A stretch of 64,000 bases of DNA from Ponticaulis koreensis DSM 19734. Its GTDB lineage: Bacteria > Pseudomonadota > Alphaproteobacteria > Caulobacterales > Hyphomonadaceae. The stretch is from NCBI RefSeq assembly GCF_000420665.1, contig NZ_ATVJ01000003.1:186001-250000 (forward strand), given 5' to 3'. Positions 1-8,634 of this stretch are shown one piece after another. The position numbers and the translations under genes are program-made. Under the pieces are notes generated by a model. The model ran no database searches, was not told the DNA's origin, and worked only from the letters and a program-made list of their open reading frames with translations. Each line of letters begins with the position of its first letter. Positions within the stretch are counted from its first letter, which is position 1.

Positions 1-605
1 GCTTCCTGCGCCATCTGAGCGAGGAGGAAGCCTTTGCTCTGCTCGAAGTGGCGACGCCTCATCTGGCAAAGATTGATGGGGTCGGCCTCGATTCTTCAGA
101 GCTGGGGCATCCGCCGAGCAAGTTCGAACGCGTCTTCAAAGAAGCAAAGGCGCTCGGTCTGAAACTCGTCGCTCACGCCGGAGAAGAAGGCCCGCCAGAA
201 TATGTATGGGAGGCGCTCAACCTTCTCAAAATCGACCGGATTGACCATGGCAATGCTGCCGCCCGCGATGATGAACTGATTGACCATCTGATCGAGACAG
301 GCATGACGCTGACCATGTGCCCGCTCTCCAATCAACGCCTGTGCGTTACGCCGGATCTTACGGAGAATCCGCTGGCACATCTCCTCCGCTCAGGGGTGCG
401 GGTCACCGTGAATTCCGATGACCCGTCCTATTTTGGCGGCTATGTGAACGACAATTACACGGCGATTGCAGACGCGCTCGATTTGTCTATGCCGGAGATC
501 GTCATGCTCGCGCGCAACAGCTTTATTGGCTCGTTTCTGAGCGACGTGGATAAGGAAGCTGCGCTCGACCAGATCGATGCTGTGTTTGAGCAGCACCGGC
601 ATTAG
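1..605 (+). CDS. Adenine deaminase, C-terminal part (gene starts left of window)
   Basis: The reading frame is open from the left edge (codons begin at base 3), so only about the last 200 residues are present. They show the metal-dependent nucleobase deaminase signatures: HAGE (zinc ligand and catalytic Glu region), RIDHGN, and SDDPSYFGGY near the C-terminus carrying the metal-binding Asp. The context MTLTMCPLSNQRLC and the FGGYVNDNY variant fit the adenine deaminase branch (adenine to hypoxanthine, purine salvage, cytosol) better than E. coli-type adenosine deaminase, which has NTDDPG there. The branch assignment is from recalled family motifs. The gene converges on the VOC gene, with 2 bases between the stops. 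Confidence 0.85.
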   Translation, partial: FLRHLSEEEAFALLEVATPHLAKIDGVGLDSSELGHPPSKFERVFKEAKALGLKLVAHAGEEGPPEYVWEALNLLKIDRIDHGNAAARDDELIDHLIETGMTLTMCPLSNQRLCVTPDLTENPLAHLLRSGVRVTVNSDDPSYFGGYVNDNYTAIADALDLSMPEIVMLARNSFIGSFLSDVDKEAALDQIDAVFEQHRH

Positions 606-607
606 CC

Positions 608-1009
608 TCAGGCCGCTGCAGTAAACTCGATGCGAATGCCGCCAGGCATGGCGCAGATGAAGTGATTGATTGTCGCGCCTGACACGATCGGTTCCGGCGC
701 AAACTCAATGCTGACATCGTCGCGCTCGGCGAGCTGAGAGTGGAGTGCGGTGAGGTGATATTTGTCGGCGACTTTCAGTGCCAGATGGTGAAGGCCGATA
801 TTCGTTTTCCGGTCGAACTGTGTTGCGGCTTCCGGCTCGGCAATCTGCCAGAGTGTGAGCATGGTGGTGCCGTCAGATACGAACACAGACGGGTAATCCG
901 GCTTTCCGCCCACTTCTTTGAAGCCCAGAGCCTCTACAAAAAAGCAGGTCGCAGCTTTCAGGTCCGGTACTGACAGGCCGACATGATGGACGCCAAGTGT
1001 TGTGCTCAT
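608..1009 (-). CDS. VOC-superfamily (glyoxalase/dioxygenase-like) protein
   Basis: A 133-residue protein with two beta-alpha-beta-beta-beta modules typical of the vicinal oxygen chelate fold: HHVGLSVPDL at the start, GLHHLALKV in the middle, and GGIRIEF at the end, which positions the usual His/Glu metal ligands. This single-domain size is usual for lactoylglutathione lyase-like proteins, but the substrate cannot be read from the sequence. Its ATG overlaps the stop of the upstream PNPOx-fold gene by 4 bases (ATGA), so the two are co-transcribed and probably translationally coupled, suggesting a shared small-molecule detoxification or modification role. Confidence 0.8.
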   Translation of the reverse strand: MSTTLGVHHVGLSVPDLKAATCFFVEALGFKEVGGKPDYPSVFVSDGTTMLTLWQIAEPEAATQFDRKTNIGLHHLALKVADKYHLTALHSQLAERDDVSIEFAPEPIVSGATINHFICAMPGGIRIEFTAAA

Positions 1010-1572
1010 TCTGAAATTTCCTTTTGGGCTTTGAGTTCGTCCGCCGTCCAGCGCGGCGTGATGTATTGCGGGCAGTTCCAGTCGAACGCGACGATGTTGA
1101 TCAGGAAGGCACCAATAGCTTTGTCGCGGTGTGCGGGCAGAGCGATCTGGGAGACGAAATCGGGGGCATCCTGCGCCGTCACATAAGCGCCGCGCCCGGC
1201 GATTTTCAGCCGGCGACGGTTTGGGTAGTCCATCAGAAACAGTGAAACACGGTCATTTACGCGTACATTGCCAGCCGACATGAACTGGCGGTTGCCCCGA
1301 AGGTCTGCAAAGCCGATACGGCTCTGGGATATGACCTGCAGAAAGCCCGTCTCTCCGCCGCGATGTTGGACGTAGGGCCATCCATCATCTGTAACACTCG
1401 CCATGTAGAAGCTGTTACGCTGCATGATGAAAGTCGCCTCTCTGGAGGTTAGGCGATCATCCCCGTTCGTCGCGTTGGCTTCCATGTTGGCGTAAAGCTC
1501 GCGAGATCCATCGAAGGTTTGAAGGGCGCGAGCGGTCGGGCTGAGCAAGGTTTTGAGATAGTTGGCTGTCAT
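1006..1572 (-). CDS. Pyridoxamine 5'-phosphate oxidase-fold flavoprotein
   Basis: A protein of about 188 residues, starting at the ATG of MTANYLKTLL. An upstream in-frame start would add about 43 residues rich in unlikely composition, and it would read through an inverted repeat at 1590-1614, so the shorter form is preferred. Family features are FIMQRNSFYMASVTDDGWPYVQHRGG (split-barrel FMN-binding core), RIGFADLRGNRQF, and a conserved C-terminal NCPQYI-P-R motif. Proteins of this subgroup bind FMN or F420 and reduce or oxidise unknown small molecules. They often sit beside a transcription regulator, but none is seen here. It is first in a two-gene operon with the VOC gene. Confidence 0.8.
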   Translation of the reverse strand: MTANYLKTLLSPTARALQTFDGSRELYANMEANATNGDDRLTSREATFIMQRNSFYMASVTDDGWPYVQHRGGETGFLQVISQSRIGFADLRGNRQFMSAGNVRVNDRVSLFLMDYPNRRRLKIAGRGAYVTAQDAPDFVSQIALPAHRDKAIGAFLINIVAFDWNCPQYITPRWTADELKAQKEISE

Positions 1573-1589
1573 GAGCGACAGATAGCTCT

Positions 1590-1614
1590 TTAGGAAATCA
1601 TAGGTAATTCCTAA
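1590..1614. promoter_or_regulatory. Inverted repeat upstream of PNPOx-fold gene, possible operator
   Basis: TTAGGAA and TTCCTAA form perfect 7-base arms around an 11-base spacer, 18 to 42 bases upstream of the chosen PNPOx start. A second perfect 10-base palindrome, GTTCCGGAAC, lies just beyond at 1630-1639. The placement suits a dimeric repressor site. No matching regulator gene is nearby, so function is inferred from position only. Confidence 0.35.
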
Positions 1615-1739
1615 AAAATGACACTCAGTGTTCCGGAACGTGGAACAATATATTCGAGACCGTACGACAGATGAGTTGCCGATCGTTGCGGCTACCCTCA
1701 TAGTTGGCTGATCAGCGGGATGGCGTCTGAGAGGGCAGG

Positions 1740-2768
1740 GTGCAGAGTAGTTTCAGGTTTCTTCTGGCGTGGCTTGTTGTGTTGGCCCATCTCACAGAAG
1801 GTGCGCGATTTACCAGCCATACCGGCATTTTCGCGGTGTTCGGGTTCTATCTACTGTCTGGCTATCTGATCACGCTGATCCTGAACACAACATACGAGTT
1901 CAGGTTCGCGCCTTTCGCGATCAACCGTTTTTTACGCCTTTTTCCCGTCTACTACATCATAGCGGCGGCGACGCTGATTATGATCTTCCTGCTTCCGGAG
2001 GCAGAAACCTGGAAACCTGTCTGGCGGATCAGAGAAACGCTTGGTGCGTGGCTCGGAAATCTGTTCATTTTTCCATTTGAATTTCTCGACCAGCGCTTCC
2101 GTCTCGTTCCACCTGCATGGTCGGTCGGTGTTGAGCTGATCAACTACTTCCTGCTGTGGCTGCTGATTTCACGATCTGCGCTCTTCACAGCGCTCGGCGT
2201 AGCGGCGGGCGTCGGCTATCATGTGTGGACCTTTCTCACCAATCCGGAATGGCTGGCGCGATATGACCCGTTCGTCGCCGCTATTCTGCCATTCGCGCTG
2301 GGCGCTGCGCTTTTCCATGCGAGAGGTTACGTTGAACGTTTGTCGGCTGTGCAGGCCATGCTGGTAGCTGGCGCAGGCGGTGTGCTCTGGGTCGGCAATA
2401 TGATTGCCGCGGGCTTCGTAGAGGGCCGTTTTGCCGATAATTTCGATCTCTATTTCTATCTGAACCTGCTCTTCATGATCGTGATCATGGTCGGGTTCAG
2501 CCATTCGTCTCTGAATATGCGCGCGACCGGCATCAGTAAGATGCTGGGCGATCTCGCTTATCCGATCTTCCTGCTGCACTGGCAGGTCGGTTTTCTGGTC
2601 AGCCAGTTTGTGTTTGATGGCAAAGCACGAGGGTTCGACATACTCGCGCTGAGTATCCCGTTCATTTTGATCCTGGCCTTTGGCGTAAACTGGTTGGCGG
2701 CACGGTTTATCGAGCCCATCCGGGGAAGGATCAGACCGGGTCGCGCTGTTTCAGAAAACGTCGGCTGA
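1740..2768 (+). CDS. Acyltransferase 3 family integral membrane protein
   Basis: A 342-residue protein, almost entirely hydrophobic, with about ten predicted membrane spans. It matches the OafA/Acyltransferase 3 pattern: the N-terminal FRFLLAWLVVLAHL segment holds the catalytic His on the first helix, SGYLIT follows, then INRFLRLFPVYYI with the conserved Arg-rich loop, and a late LGDLAYPIFLLHW motif. Such enzymes O-acylate envelope polysaccharides, lipid A precursors or peptidoglycan in the inner membrane; the acceptor is not known here. The GTG start is the first available because an in-frame TGA lies 12 bases upstream. GAGGGCAGG just before it could act as ribosome binding site. Confidence 0.85.
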   Translation: MQSSFRFLLAWLVVLAHLTEGARFTSHTGIFAVFGFYLLSGYLITLILNTTYEFRFAPFAINRFLRLFPVYYIIAAATLIMIFLLPEAETWKPVWRIRETLGAWLGNLFIFPFEFLDQRFRLVPPAWSVGVELINYFLLWLLISRSALFTALGVAAGVGYHVWTFLTNPEWLARYDPFVAAILPFALGAALFHARGYVERLSAVQAMLVAGAGGVLWVGNMIAAGFVEGRFADNFDLYFYLNLLFMIVIMVGFSHSSLNMRATGISKMLGDLAYPIFLLHWQVGFLVSQFVFDGKARGFDILALSIPFILILAFGVNWLAARFIEPIRGRIRPGRAVSENVG

Positions 2769-2870
2769 TCTACAGCATATGGGAGGCGATTTCGAATTGC
2801 ATAAGACAAGGCGCAAAACTAATTCGGGCATCCACAAAAGAAAGCATTCGTAGGCTGCAACCCATCTGGA

Positions 2871-2886
2871 TTAACCGCCCATAAAC
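2871..2886 (+). promoter_or_regulatory. CtrA-box-like sequence upstream of dnaG
   Basis: TTAA, 7 bases, then TAAAC resembles the CtrA consensus TTAA-N7-TTAAC with one mismatch. It sits 15 to 30 bases before the dnaG start. CtrA is the cell-cycle master regulator in Caulobacterales and relatives. A one-mismatch hit of this short AT-rich motif can occur by chance, so support is weak. Confidence 0.25.
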
Positions 2887-2900
2887 TGTAATATCACGCA

Positions 2901-4784
2901 ATGGTCGGCCATCGCTTCAATGAACAGTTCCTCAACGAGCTGAAATCCCGCATTCGGATTTCGGACGTGGTCGGTCGCAAGGTGAAACTGGTCAAAAAGG
3001 GCAAGGAATGGTCTGGCCTTTCGCCCTTCAGTGCCGAGAAGACACCAAGCTTCTACGTCAATGACCAGAAGCAGTTCTTCAAGGACTTCTCCTCCGGCAA
3101 GTTCGGCGATGTGATCACCTTCCTGCAGGAGACCGAGCGCGTCTCGTTTGCTGAAGCCGTTGAGAAGCTCGCCGCTGAAGCGGGTATGCAGCTGCCGAGC
3201 GATACACCGCAAGCCAAAGCAGAACGCTCGCGCCGTGGCCGTCTGATTGATGTTTGCGAAGCGGCAACCCGGTATTTCGAAGAACAATTGCGTGGTCCGG
3301 ACGGGGCGCAGGCGCGATCTTATCTGGAAGGGCGAGGGCTGCAGCCTTCGAGCTGGCAGAAATATCGCCTCGGCTTTGCGCCTGATAGCTGGCGGGCTTT
3401 GCAGGAATATCTGGCAAAAACCGGTGCCAGCCAGAAAGACATGCTGGATGCGGGGCTGATCATCCAGCCTGATACAGGCCGCGACCCGTATGACCGGTTC
3501 CGCGGGCGCGTCATGTTTCCCATCGAGGACACGACCGGCAAGGTGATCGCCTTTGGCGGCCGCGCCATGGAAAAGGACGCCAAGCCGAAATACCTGAACT
3601 CGCCGGAAACAGAACTCTTCCATAAGGGGGCGCAGCTTTACCGCTATAAAGCTGCGCGCGAAGCTGCAGCTATGGCGAATGTCGAAGGCCTCGTCGTCTG
3701 CGAAGGCTATATGGATGTCATCGCGCTTGGCGAGGCGGGCATTGATTATGCCGTGGCGCCGCTCGGTACTGCCCTGACTGAAGATCAGCTCTCTCTCCTC
3801 TGGAAGGTGGGCGGTGAGCCTGTGCTTTGCTTTGACGGTGATGCGGCTGGTGTGCGCGCCGCACATAAGGCGATTGATCGCGGCTTGCCGCATCTGGAGC
3901 CGGGCCGGTCGCTCTTCTTTGCGCTTCTGCCTGATGGGCTCGATCCGGATGATCTCATCCGCGAGCGCGGCAAGGAAGAGATGCATGCAGTTCTGAAGAA
4001 CGCCAAACCATTGGTCGATCTTCTATGGGACCGTGAATTGGAGCAAAGCCCGCTCGATACGCCGGAACGTAAAGCGGGTTTCGAACAGCGTCTTGATGAT
4101 GCGGTTGCCCATATCCAGCATGCGGGTGTGAAGAAGGCGTATGGCCGTGAGCTTCACCAGCGGCTACGTGATTACCTCTTCCAGATGCGCCGGCCGGGGC
4201 GACAGGGCGGTAAAACGCCATTTGGCCCGGGGGGCGGTAAATCCCGGAAACCCGAACTGAATCTTAACCCGCGCGGTGTGAGAATCCTCATCAGGATGAT
4301 TGATTCGCCGGAACTTTTGAAAGCCGGATTAGAGCGTTTGGCGGTGGCCAGATTCCCCGATCCGGTGGTCGCAGGGCTGCAAGATGCAGTTTTTGACCTA
4401 TTTGAAAGTGGTGAAGAGGTTGACCGAACGGGCTTGACAAGCCATCTACGTTTATTCGGGAAGGATCAAGCTATCCAACTCCTGCGAACACAACCGGCTG
4501 GAATTCCCCTGAACCCCGCATCTCCAGAGGGTCAGGAATGGCTAAGTGCCCTTGAGCGGTTTTGCGCAGTGGATGAACTTTCCCAGGATGAGCAACAGCT
4601 TCGGTCTTCTGGAGCTGACTCTAATGTTCTGGAACGCAGACGGGTTGTTGAAAAACTCCGTCTGAAGACCGATATTCGCGATCTTACGCGCGGGGAAGAA
4701 GACTCTGCGCCGGAAGCGAAGTCAGATTTACACGCCGCCATCCGCCGCATGGATGAAGTGGCTAGGAAAAAATGGGGCTCTTAA
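2901..4784 (+). CDS. dnaG: DNA primase DnaG
   Basis: A 627-residue protein of normal DnaG length that synthesises RNA primers for replication. In order: an N-terminal zinc-finger-derived domain (residues 1-100), a catalytic core with the TOPRIM motifs VVCEGYMDVIAL and LCFDGDAAG, and the DPDD metal-binding stretch, then a glycine/proline-rich linker near residue 430 and a C-terminal helicase-binding region. The finger is degenerate: SPFS stands where CPFH is canonical, and FKDFSSG stands for HCFGCG, so no zinc site remains. Cysteine loss of this kind occurs in other alphaproteobacterial primases. The gene precedes rpoD by 51 bases, the remnant of the macromolecular synthesis operon; rpsU is not present between or before them. 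Confidence 0.97.
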   Translation: MVGHRFNEQFLNELKSRIRISDVVGRKVKLVKKGKEWSGLSPFSAEKTPSFYVNDQKQFFKDFSSGKFGDVITFLQETERVSFAEAVEKLAAEAGMQLPSDTPQAKAERSRRGRLIDVCEAATRYFEEQLRGPDGAQARSYLEGRGLQPSSWQKYRLGFAPDSWRALQEYLAKTGASQKDMLDAGLIIQPDTGRDPYDRFRGRVMFPIEDTTGKVIAFGGRAMEKDAKPKYLNSPETELFHKGAQLYRYKAAREAAAMANVEGLVVCEGYMDVIALGEAGIDYAVAPLGTALTEDQLSLLWKVGGEPVLCFDGDAAGVRAAHKAIDRGLPHLEPGRSLFFALLPDGLDPDDLIRERGKEEMHAVLKNAKPLVDLLWDRELEQSPLDTPERKAGFEQRLDDAVAHIQHAGVKKAYGRELHQRLRDYLFQMRRPGRQGGKTPFGPGGGKSRKPELNLNPRGVRILIRMIDSPELLKAGLERLAVARFPDPVVAGLQDAVFDLFESGEEVDRTGLTSHLRLFGKDQAIQLLRTQPAGIPLNPASPEGQEWLSALERFCAVDELSQDEQQLRSSGADSNVLERRRVVEKLRLKTDIRDLTRGEEDSAPEAKSDLHAAIRRMDEVARKKWGS

Positions 4785-4835
4785 AATCCCCGGTGACTGG
4801 CGTGCGCACCCGGTCACGACCTGGAGAGACACTGC

Positions 4836-6809
4836 ATGAGCAAGGCTGCTGCTGCCAATAAGGAAGAGACTGAGAACGAAACACAGGACGGGCCGGTCCT
4901 CGATCTCAGCGACGCCAGCGTCAAGAAATTCATAAAGAAAGCCAAAACCCGCGGCTACATCACTCATGATGAGCTGAACAAGGTTCTGCCTTCCGACGAA
5001 GTGAATCCAGACCAGATTGAGGACATCATGTCCCAACTGTCCGAGATGGGTATCTCTGTCGTTGATTCTGAAGAAGAAGGCGAGGAAGAAACCGAGAAAA
5101 AGACAGAACTCGCGACGGTAAGCGGTTCTAAAGCGGTTACCACGACAAAAGGTAATGCGCGCGGTTCTGACCGGACAGACGACCCTGTGCGCATGTATCT
5201 GCGCGAAATGGGCTCTGTCGAGCTGCTTTCACGTGAAGGCGAAATCGCGATCGCGAAACGCATTGAGGCGGGTCGTGATGCGATGATCCGTGGCCTCTGC
5301 GAAAGCCCGCTGACCTTCGAAGCTATGATGGTCTGGCGCGACGAGCTTGTACATGAGCGCGTTCTTCTGCGCGACATTATCGACCTCGAAGCGACCTATG
5401 GCGCGGAAAATCCGCCGCCAGAGCCTGAAGAGGAAGAAGAGGACGAGGAAGAAGAAGAGTCCGAAAACTCCGAAGAAGGTGAAGAAGGCGAGGACGGTGA
5501 ACGTCGCCGCCGTGACGACGATGACGACGAAGACGAAGGCGCGGCTATGTCCATGTCTGCCATGGAGGCTGAACTCCGTGACGGCGTGACATCCAAGCTC
5601 GACGAGATTGCACGCGAATTCAAAACCTTCCAGGCCCTCCAGGAAAAGCTCATTGGTCTTCGTATGGAAGGCAAGGAGCTCTCGAGCAAGGATCAGGAGA
5701 AGTTAAGCTCCATCCAGAACGAGATCATCGAAAACCTGAAAACCATGCACCTCAACAATGCGCGTATCGAAGCGCTGGTTGAGCAGCTTTACGCCATTAA
5801 CAAGCGTCTGATGGGCCTTGAAGGCAAGCTGATGCGTCTGGCGGATGCGCATGGCGTTCCGCGTCGCGATTTCCTTGAAGCCTATCTCGGCCACGAACTC
5901 GACCCTGACTGGTCTGAGGACGTACGCGGCAAGTCCAAGAAGTGGGAACGCTTCGTGGCGGCCGAAGCCGAAAAGGTTGAAAACCTGCGCGGTGAGATTT
6001 CTGACACGGCTCAGGAAATCGGTATTCCGATTGATGACTTCCGCCGTATCGTCTCGACCGTTCAAAAAGGTGAGCGCGAGGCGCGCATTGCGAAGAAAGA
6101 GATGGTCGAGGCAAACCTGCGTCTCGTGATCTCCATCGCGAAGAAATACACAAACCGCGGGCTGCAATTCCTTGACCTCATTCAGGAAGGCAATATCGGC
6201 CTGATGAAAGCGGTTGATAAGTTCGAGTATCGCCGCGGCTATAAGTTCTCCACGTATGCGACATGGTGGATTCGTCAGGCGATCACACGGTCTATCGCGG
6301 ACCAGGCGCGGACGATCCGTATTCCTGTGCATATGATCGAGACGATTAACAAAATCGTCCGGACACAGCGCCAGATGCTGCACGAGATTGGTCGCGAGCC
6401 GACACCGGAAGAGCTGGCTGAAAAGCTTGGTCTGCCGCTTGAGAAAATCCGCAAGGTTCTCAAGATCGCGAAAGAGCCGATTTCTCTGGAAACGCCGATT
6501 GGTGACGACGAAGATTCAAACCTTGGCGACTTCATCGAAGACAAGGCGGCGCTTCTGCCTGTGGATGCGGCGATCCAGTCTAACCTGCGTGAAACAACCA
6601 CGCGCGTTCTGGCATCGCTCACACCGCGTGAAGAACGTGTCCTGCGTATGCGCTTCGGTATCGGTATGAACACCGACCACACGCTGGAAGAAGTCGGTCA
6701 GCAGTTCTCGGTAACACGTGAGCGTATTCGTCAGATCGAGGCGAAAGCGCTTCGCAAGCTCAAGCATCCGAGCCGCTCGCGCAAACTGCGCAGCTTCCTC
6801 GACACCTAA
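4836..6809 (+). CDS. rpoD: RNA polymerase primary sigma factor RpoD (sigma 70)
   Basis: A 657-residue housekeeping sigma factor that directs RNA polymerase to vegetative promoters. Region 1.1 is N-terminal ([19 protein letters not shown]), region 1.2 is [12 protein letters not shown], then a long non-conserved region, region 2 ([17 protein letters not shown] through [14 protein letters not shown]), region 3, and region 4 with the helix-turn-helix [20 protein letters not shown]. The non-conserved region contains about 39 residues (196-234) that are nearly all Glu, Asp, Ser or Arg, encoded at 5421-5537. It follows dnaG and is closed by a strong hairpin terminator. Confidence 0.98.
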   Translation: MSKAAAANKEETENETQDGPVLDLSDASVKKFIKKAKTRGYITHDELNKVLPSDEVNPDQIEDIMSQLSEMGISVVDSEEEGEEETEKKTELATVSGSKAVTTTKGNARGSDRTDDPVRMYLREMGSVELLSREGEIAIAKRIEAGRDAMIRGLCESPLTFEAMMVWRDELVHERVLLRDIIDLEATYGAENPPPEPEEEEEDEEEEESENSEEGEEGEDGERRRRDDDDDEDEGAAMSMSAMEAELRDGVTSKLDEIAREFKTFQALQEKLIGLRMEGKELSSKDQEKLSSIQNEIIENLKTMHLNNARIEALVEQLYAINKRLMGLEGKLMRLADAHGVPRRDFLEAYLGHELDPDWSEDVRGKSKKWERFVAAEAEKVENLRGEISDTAQEIGIPIDDFRRIVSTVQKGEREARIAKKEMVEANLRLVISIAKKYTNRGLQFLDLIQEGNIGLMKAVDKFEYRRGYKFSTYATWWIRQAITRSIADQARTIRIPVHMIETINKIVRTQRQMLHEIGREPTPEELAEKLGLPLEKIRKVLKIAKEPISLETPIGDDEDSNLGDFIEDKAALLPVDAAIQSNLRETTTRVLASLTPREERVLRMRFGIGMNTDHTLEEVGQQFSVTRERIRQIEAKALRKLKHPSRSRKLRSFLDT

Positions 6810-6819
6810 GAAAAAAAGG

Positions 6820-6843
6820 ACGGGCGCTTCGGCGCCCGTTTTG
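6820..6843 (+). terminator. Rho-independent terminator after rpoD
   Basis: ACGGGCGC, a TTCG tetraloop and GCGCCCGT form a GC-rich stem followed by TTTT. It is 10 bases after the rpoD stop and ends only 4 bases before the start codon of the next gene. Confidence 0.93.
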
Positions 6844-6846
6844 CTG

Positions 6847-7488
6847 ATGTTACATCTGAAAGACAAAATCAAAAACCGTTACGAAGCAGATGGTCATTCG
6901 TTGGGGTGGAGATTTTTCACAAGCACACTAGCATCTTCAAAATCTCCAAATATTGCTCTTATCACCCTGAATCCGGGAGGGTCTCAAGACGATTTGATTA
7001 ACCCTAGTTTCTGTCGTGAGAGCGGAAGCGCGTACTTCGATGAGAGCTGGGAAGGGAAACCGGTAGGTCAGAGTGCCCTGCAAATTCAAGTTCAGCGATT
7101 ATTTAAGGCGCTGGCCGCAGACCCCCGTGACGTGCTGTCGGGGCATTTGGTTCCTTTTCGATCGCCATCTTGGGAACAGCTAAAAGGGCAAAGAGAGCAA
7201 CTCGCTTTTGGTCTAGAATTGTGGACAGAGGTACTCGAGCGAACTTCTCCGGCGTTAGTGATTTGCATCGGTGGTGAAGTCTTTCGATCGGTGAAGGCTA
7301 TTTACGGCTTTGGTCATGAATCTTGCACTCCGGCCGGTTGGGGCGAGGTTAAGATCAGGTTTGCAGAGCGCGCAGCGGCACGCCTCGTTGGGTTGCCGCA
7401 TCTGTCGCGGTTCCAAATTATCGGTCGGGAGCGCTCGGAGCCAGGTCTCAGCGAGGCATTTGGCCGATTTTGGAAGCCTCATATTTAA
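6847..7488 (+). CDS. Uracil-DNA-glycosylase-fold-like protein, function unknown
   Basis: A 213-residue cytosolic protein. ALITLNPGGS near residue 38 resembles the first active-site loop of the uracil-DNA glycosylase superfamily; VICIGG and a late LPHLSRF could be the second His-Ser motif. I cannot assign a substrate or confirm glycosylase activity. The start is the first Met downstream of the rpoD terminator; no Shine-Dalgarno is visible because the terminator stem and its T run fill that space. The coding sequence is visibly richer in A/T than rpoD and holds codons uncommon in the neighbours (tta, aga, ata), which hints at horizontal acquisition at the 3' end of the rpoD unit. Confidence 0.5.
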   Translation: MLHLKDKIKNRYEADGHSLGWRFFTSTLASSKSPNIALITLNPGGSQDDLINPSFCRESGSAYFDESWEGKPVGQSALQIQVQRLFKALAADPRDVLSGHLVPFRSPSWEQLKGQREQLAFGLELWTEVLERTSPALVICIGGEVFRSVKAIYGFGHESCTPAGWGEVKIRFAERAAARLVGLPHLSRFQIIGRERSEPGLSEAFGRFWKPHI

Positions 7489-7731
7489 TCGGAACATAGG
7501 ATGACGAAGGAGAGCAGCTTCTTTCGTTTGTGACGTGCTTGTATATCTCTGGCGAGGACATTGAGAATCCCTGAGGCGATACTGATCGCACTAAATCTTG
7601 CAAAGCTGCTGAACGCGAAAGTGCAGGGCGATGAGGGCGAGTTCTAGCGCGCTGGCGCGGATGGCGTGGAGCATTTCAAGGCGTAACCGCTCCAGCTTGC
7701 AGCATAATTGAGGTTGTGCAAGCATGCCAAT
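7489..7731. other. Non-coding or degenerate stretch between UDG-like and membrane protein genes
   Basis: About 240 bases without a convincing gene. On the minus strand a 44-codon reading frame (7725 to 7591) encodes a Leu/Ala-rich peptide including HAIRASALELALIALHF. It has no ribosome binding site and no recognised family, and may be the decayed end of a lost gene. No inverted terminal repeats or transposase motifs were seen. Confidence 0.4.
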
Positions 7732-8544
7732 ATGACGACGGGCGGGCCTTCAGGAAACAATTTGATCTACATGCCGGCATGGGTGCGCATCAGCACGCTG
7801 CTCGGCTTTCTTTTTTTCATTGTACTTGGACTATGGCTGATCGCAGATGCTGTTATCTGCCAGGTAGTGATCGATAGCCCTGCCGTACCGCTCTCATTTC
7901 TGAGCCTTGTCGTTCCCGCCTTCTTTGCCTTTCTCGTGGCGGCATTTGGACGTCGCTATATGCCGGAAAATCAGATCGCCAAGCGCGTCGAGCGCTTTTT
8001 TACGCTCGAACTGCCAAACGAGTTTCGGATCAATTTTCCGTATCAGATGGAGGGGGTCGGAAAGGCAGTCGATTACAAGGAATACAATCTACGTCCGCAG
8101 AGGCGCGGCGCTGAATACTGCCTGAGCGACGGCGAACGCCAAACATGGATCAATATCTGGTATGATCTGGTGGATATGCATGTGCTGTTCCGGATTTGTA
8201 AATCGCCGGATGTGGATGCGGAGGCTTTTCGCAAAGAACTGGAAGCCGCACTGGCTGAGTGGCGTCAGCGTTTCGGTGAAAAAAGCTGGCGTTGGCGCTG
8301 TAAGACCGTTCCGAACAGAGCTGATCCGGATAGGCAGATCCTAGAAATCTGGTTCACTAAACCGATGCAGCAAAGCTGGATTTATGACACCTATCTACAG
8401 ACAGTCACCAAGCAGGAGATCGGCCAGATAGCTTTGACTTTCATGCAGGAAATGAAGCGCTGGGGCGGGGATTGGTGTGTCCAGCCGTTCTGGCTTCAAA
8501 CTAAGGGCCAGACTGCACCTGATGCGGCGGATTTTCCCGCTTAG
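7732..8544 (+). CDS. Membrane-anchored protein of unknown function
   Basis: A 270-residue protein, family not recognised. Two hydrophobic segments lie near the N-terminus (around residues 19-41 and 47-70), followed by a soluble domain of about 200 residues rich in Trp (INIWYDLVDMHVLF, SWRWRCKT, MKRWGGDWCVQPFW). The domain after the membrane hairpin is probably cytoplasmic. The ATG at 7732 gives MTTGGPSGNN; MPAWVRIS at 7771 is an alternative, and neither has a good ribosome binding site. Codon use returns to that of the surrounding genome. It is a single gene between the UDG-like gene and the transglutaminase. Confidence 0.6.
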   Translation: MTTGGPSGNNLIYMPAWVRISTLLGFLFFIVLGLWLIADAVICQVVIDSPAVPLSFLSLVVPAFFAFLVAAFGRRYMPENQIAKRVERFFTLELPNEFRINFPYQMEGVGKAVDYKEYNLRPQRRGAEYCLSDGERQTWINIWYDLVDMHVLFRICKSPDVDAEAFRKELEAALAEWRQRFGEKSWRWRCKTVPNRADPDRQILEIWFTKPMQQSWIYDTYLQTVTKQEIGQIALTFMQEMKRWGGDWCVQPFWLQTKGQTAPDAADFPA

Positions 8545-8634
8545 TCGAACTATGGTTGCGTGTTACACCAGAACGTGTTGAGAGCGCTGGAGTAGATTTC
8601 CCGAACTTAATGCTAACTCTGTCTGGAGCTATTC

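Noticed and set aside
2871-3986. Long open frame (371 codons) antisense to dnaG
   Set aside because: Composition is typical of shadow translation, it overlaps an essential gene completely and has no ribosome binding site.
5396-5689. Ser/Arg-rich frame antisense to the acidic insert of RpoD
   Set aside because: Long Ser runs are the direct complement of Glu/Asp codon runs, not a real protein.
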